Source of the DNA: Acidobacteriota bacterium
Lineage (GTDB): Bacteria; Acidobacteriota; Vicinamibacteria; Fen-336
NCBI GenBank assembly: GCA_022340585.1
Contig: JAJDNS010000051.1
Coordinates: 16,929 to 80,928 of the forward strand
DNA length: 64,000 nt
Reading direction: 5' to 3'
Shown piece by piece: positions 63,900 through 64,000 of the stretch. The position numbers were made by a program, and so were the translations under genes. How positions within the stretch are numbered: the stretch's first letter is position 1; each line of letters begins with the position of its first letter. The notes under the pieces are model-generated. The model was given only the letters and a program-made list of their open reading frames with translations. It ran no database searches and was not told the DNA's origin.

Positions 63900-64000
63900 G
63901 CCCGTCGTTCCGCGGACCCTCCGTTGCCACGTTCACCCGTTCGTATTGATGAAACCTGTTTCCTCCTTCCTCCTTCCTGTTCCTCACCGCTCACGTCCGC
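63900..64000. other. End region, pyrimidine-rich tract, no gene
   Basis: After the permease stop the plus strand carries a run of TCC/TTCC units (about 63960-63982) ending near CACGTCCGC. There is no frame with a ribosome site. On the minus strand the same tract is a purine-rich AGGA repeat, which could belong to the leader of a gene beyond the window. Confidence 0.4.

Overview
The window is very GC-rich bacterial DNA, densely coded on both strands, with many ATGA/GTGA stop-start overlaps and short gaps. I see no rRNA, tRNA, CRISPR array, transposase or phage gene. The mix of genes (secreted sulfatases, Tat-exported sugar oxidoreductases, a long secreted carboxypeptidase-regulatory-domain repeat protein, a coproheme decarboxylase, a membrane pyrophosphatase, and a cytochrome bd-like subunit fused to cytochrome c) suggests a free-living aerobic heterotroph. 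It fits Acidobacteriota (for example Thermoanaerobaculia-like) or a neighbouring phylum; this placement is inferred from gene content only.

Layout. 1-3290: the end of a membrane glycosyltransferase and a coupled pair of phosphohexomutases, one of which has lost its catalytic serine. 3513-6964: a two-gene cytochrome bd-like respiratory complex carrying three c-type haem motifs. 6930-12470: a ferritin-like protein and a small secreted protein, both with Gly/Arg-rich tails, then an operon of SCO/CusF copper protein, nitrilase and sulfatase. 12831-18182 (minus): PepQ-type dipeptidase, sulfatase, sugar dehydrogenase and coproheme decarboxylase, divergent from tspO. 18938-23539: the 1377-residue repeat protein and a small secreted protein. 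23613-31770: a sugar-acid gene set (enolase-superfamily dehydratase, OiaC-like TIM barrel), a large M48 membrane protease and an unusual SDR protein. 31885-36836: ApnL-like lactonase, ApsD-like dehydrogenase, a Tat-exported oxidoreductase and a SUMF1-domain protein.

36925-48503 is the most coherent block. A five-gene minus-strand run (M28 peptidase, class III aminotransferase, CatJ/CatI-type 3-oxoadipate CoA-transferase, semialdehyde dehydrogenase, second class III aminotransferase; six genes counting both CoA-transferase subunits) faces an IclR regulator, a PcaF-type thiolase and an AdiC-like permease. The two halves share a short promoter region with two IclR-type palindromes. This is the lower beta-ketoadipate pathway without any aromatic-ring enzyme; it appears to be fed by a diamino or omega-amino acid.

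48586-58380: beta-lactamase-fold hydrolase, amidohydrolase, class II aldolase, GH78 alpha-L-rhamnosidase and membrane pyrophosphatase. 58557-63899: ApnO-like oxidoisomerase in one operon with a complete sugar ABC importer. Together with the ApsD/ApnL pair and the OiaC-like gene this suggests D-apiose/D-apionate catabolism spread over several loci.

A double-hairpin element recurs four times, always upstream of plus-strand genes. In two copies it ends in a small hairpin that contains the Shine-Dalgarno sequence of the next gene, which makes it a candidate cis-regulatory RNA.
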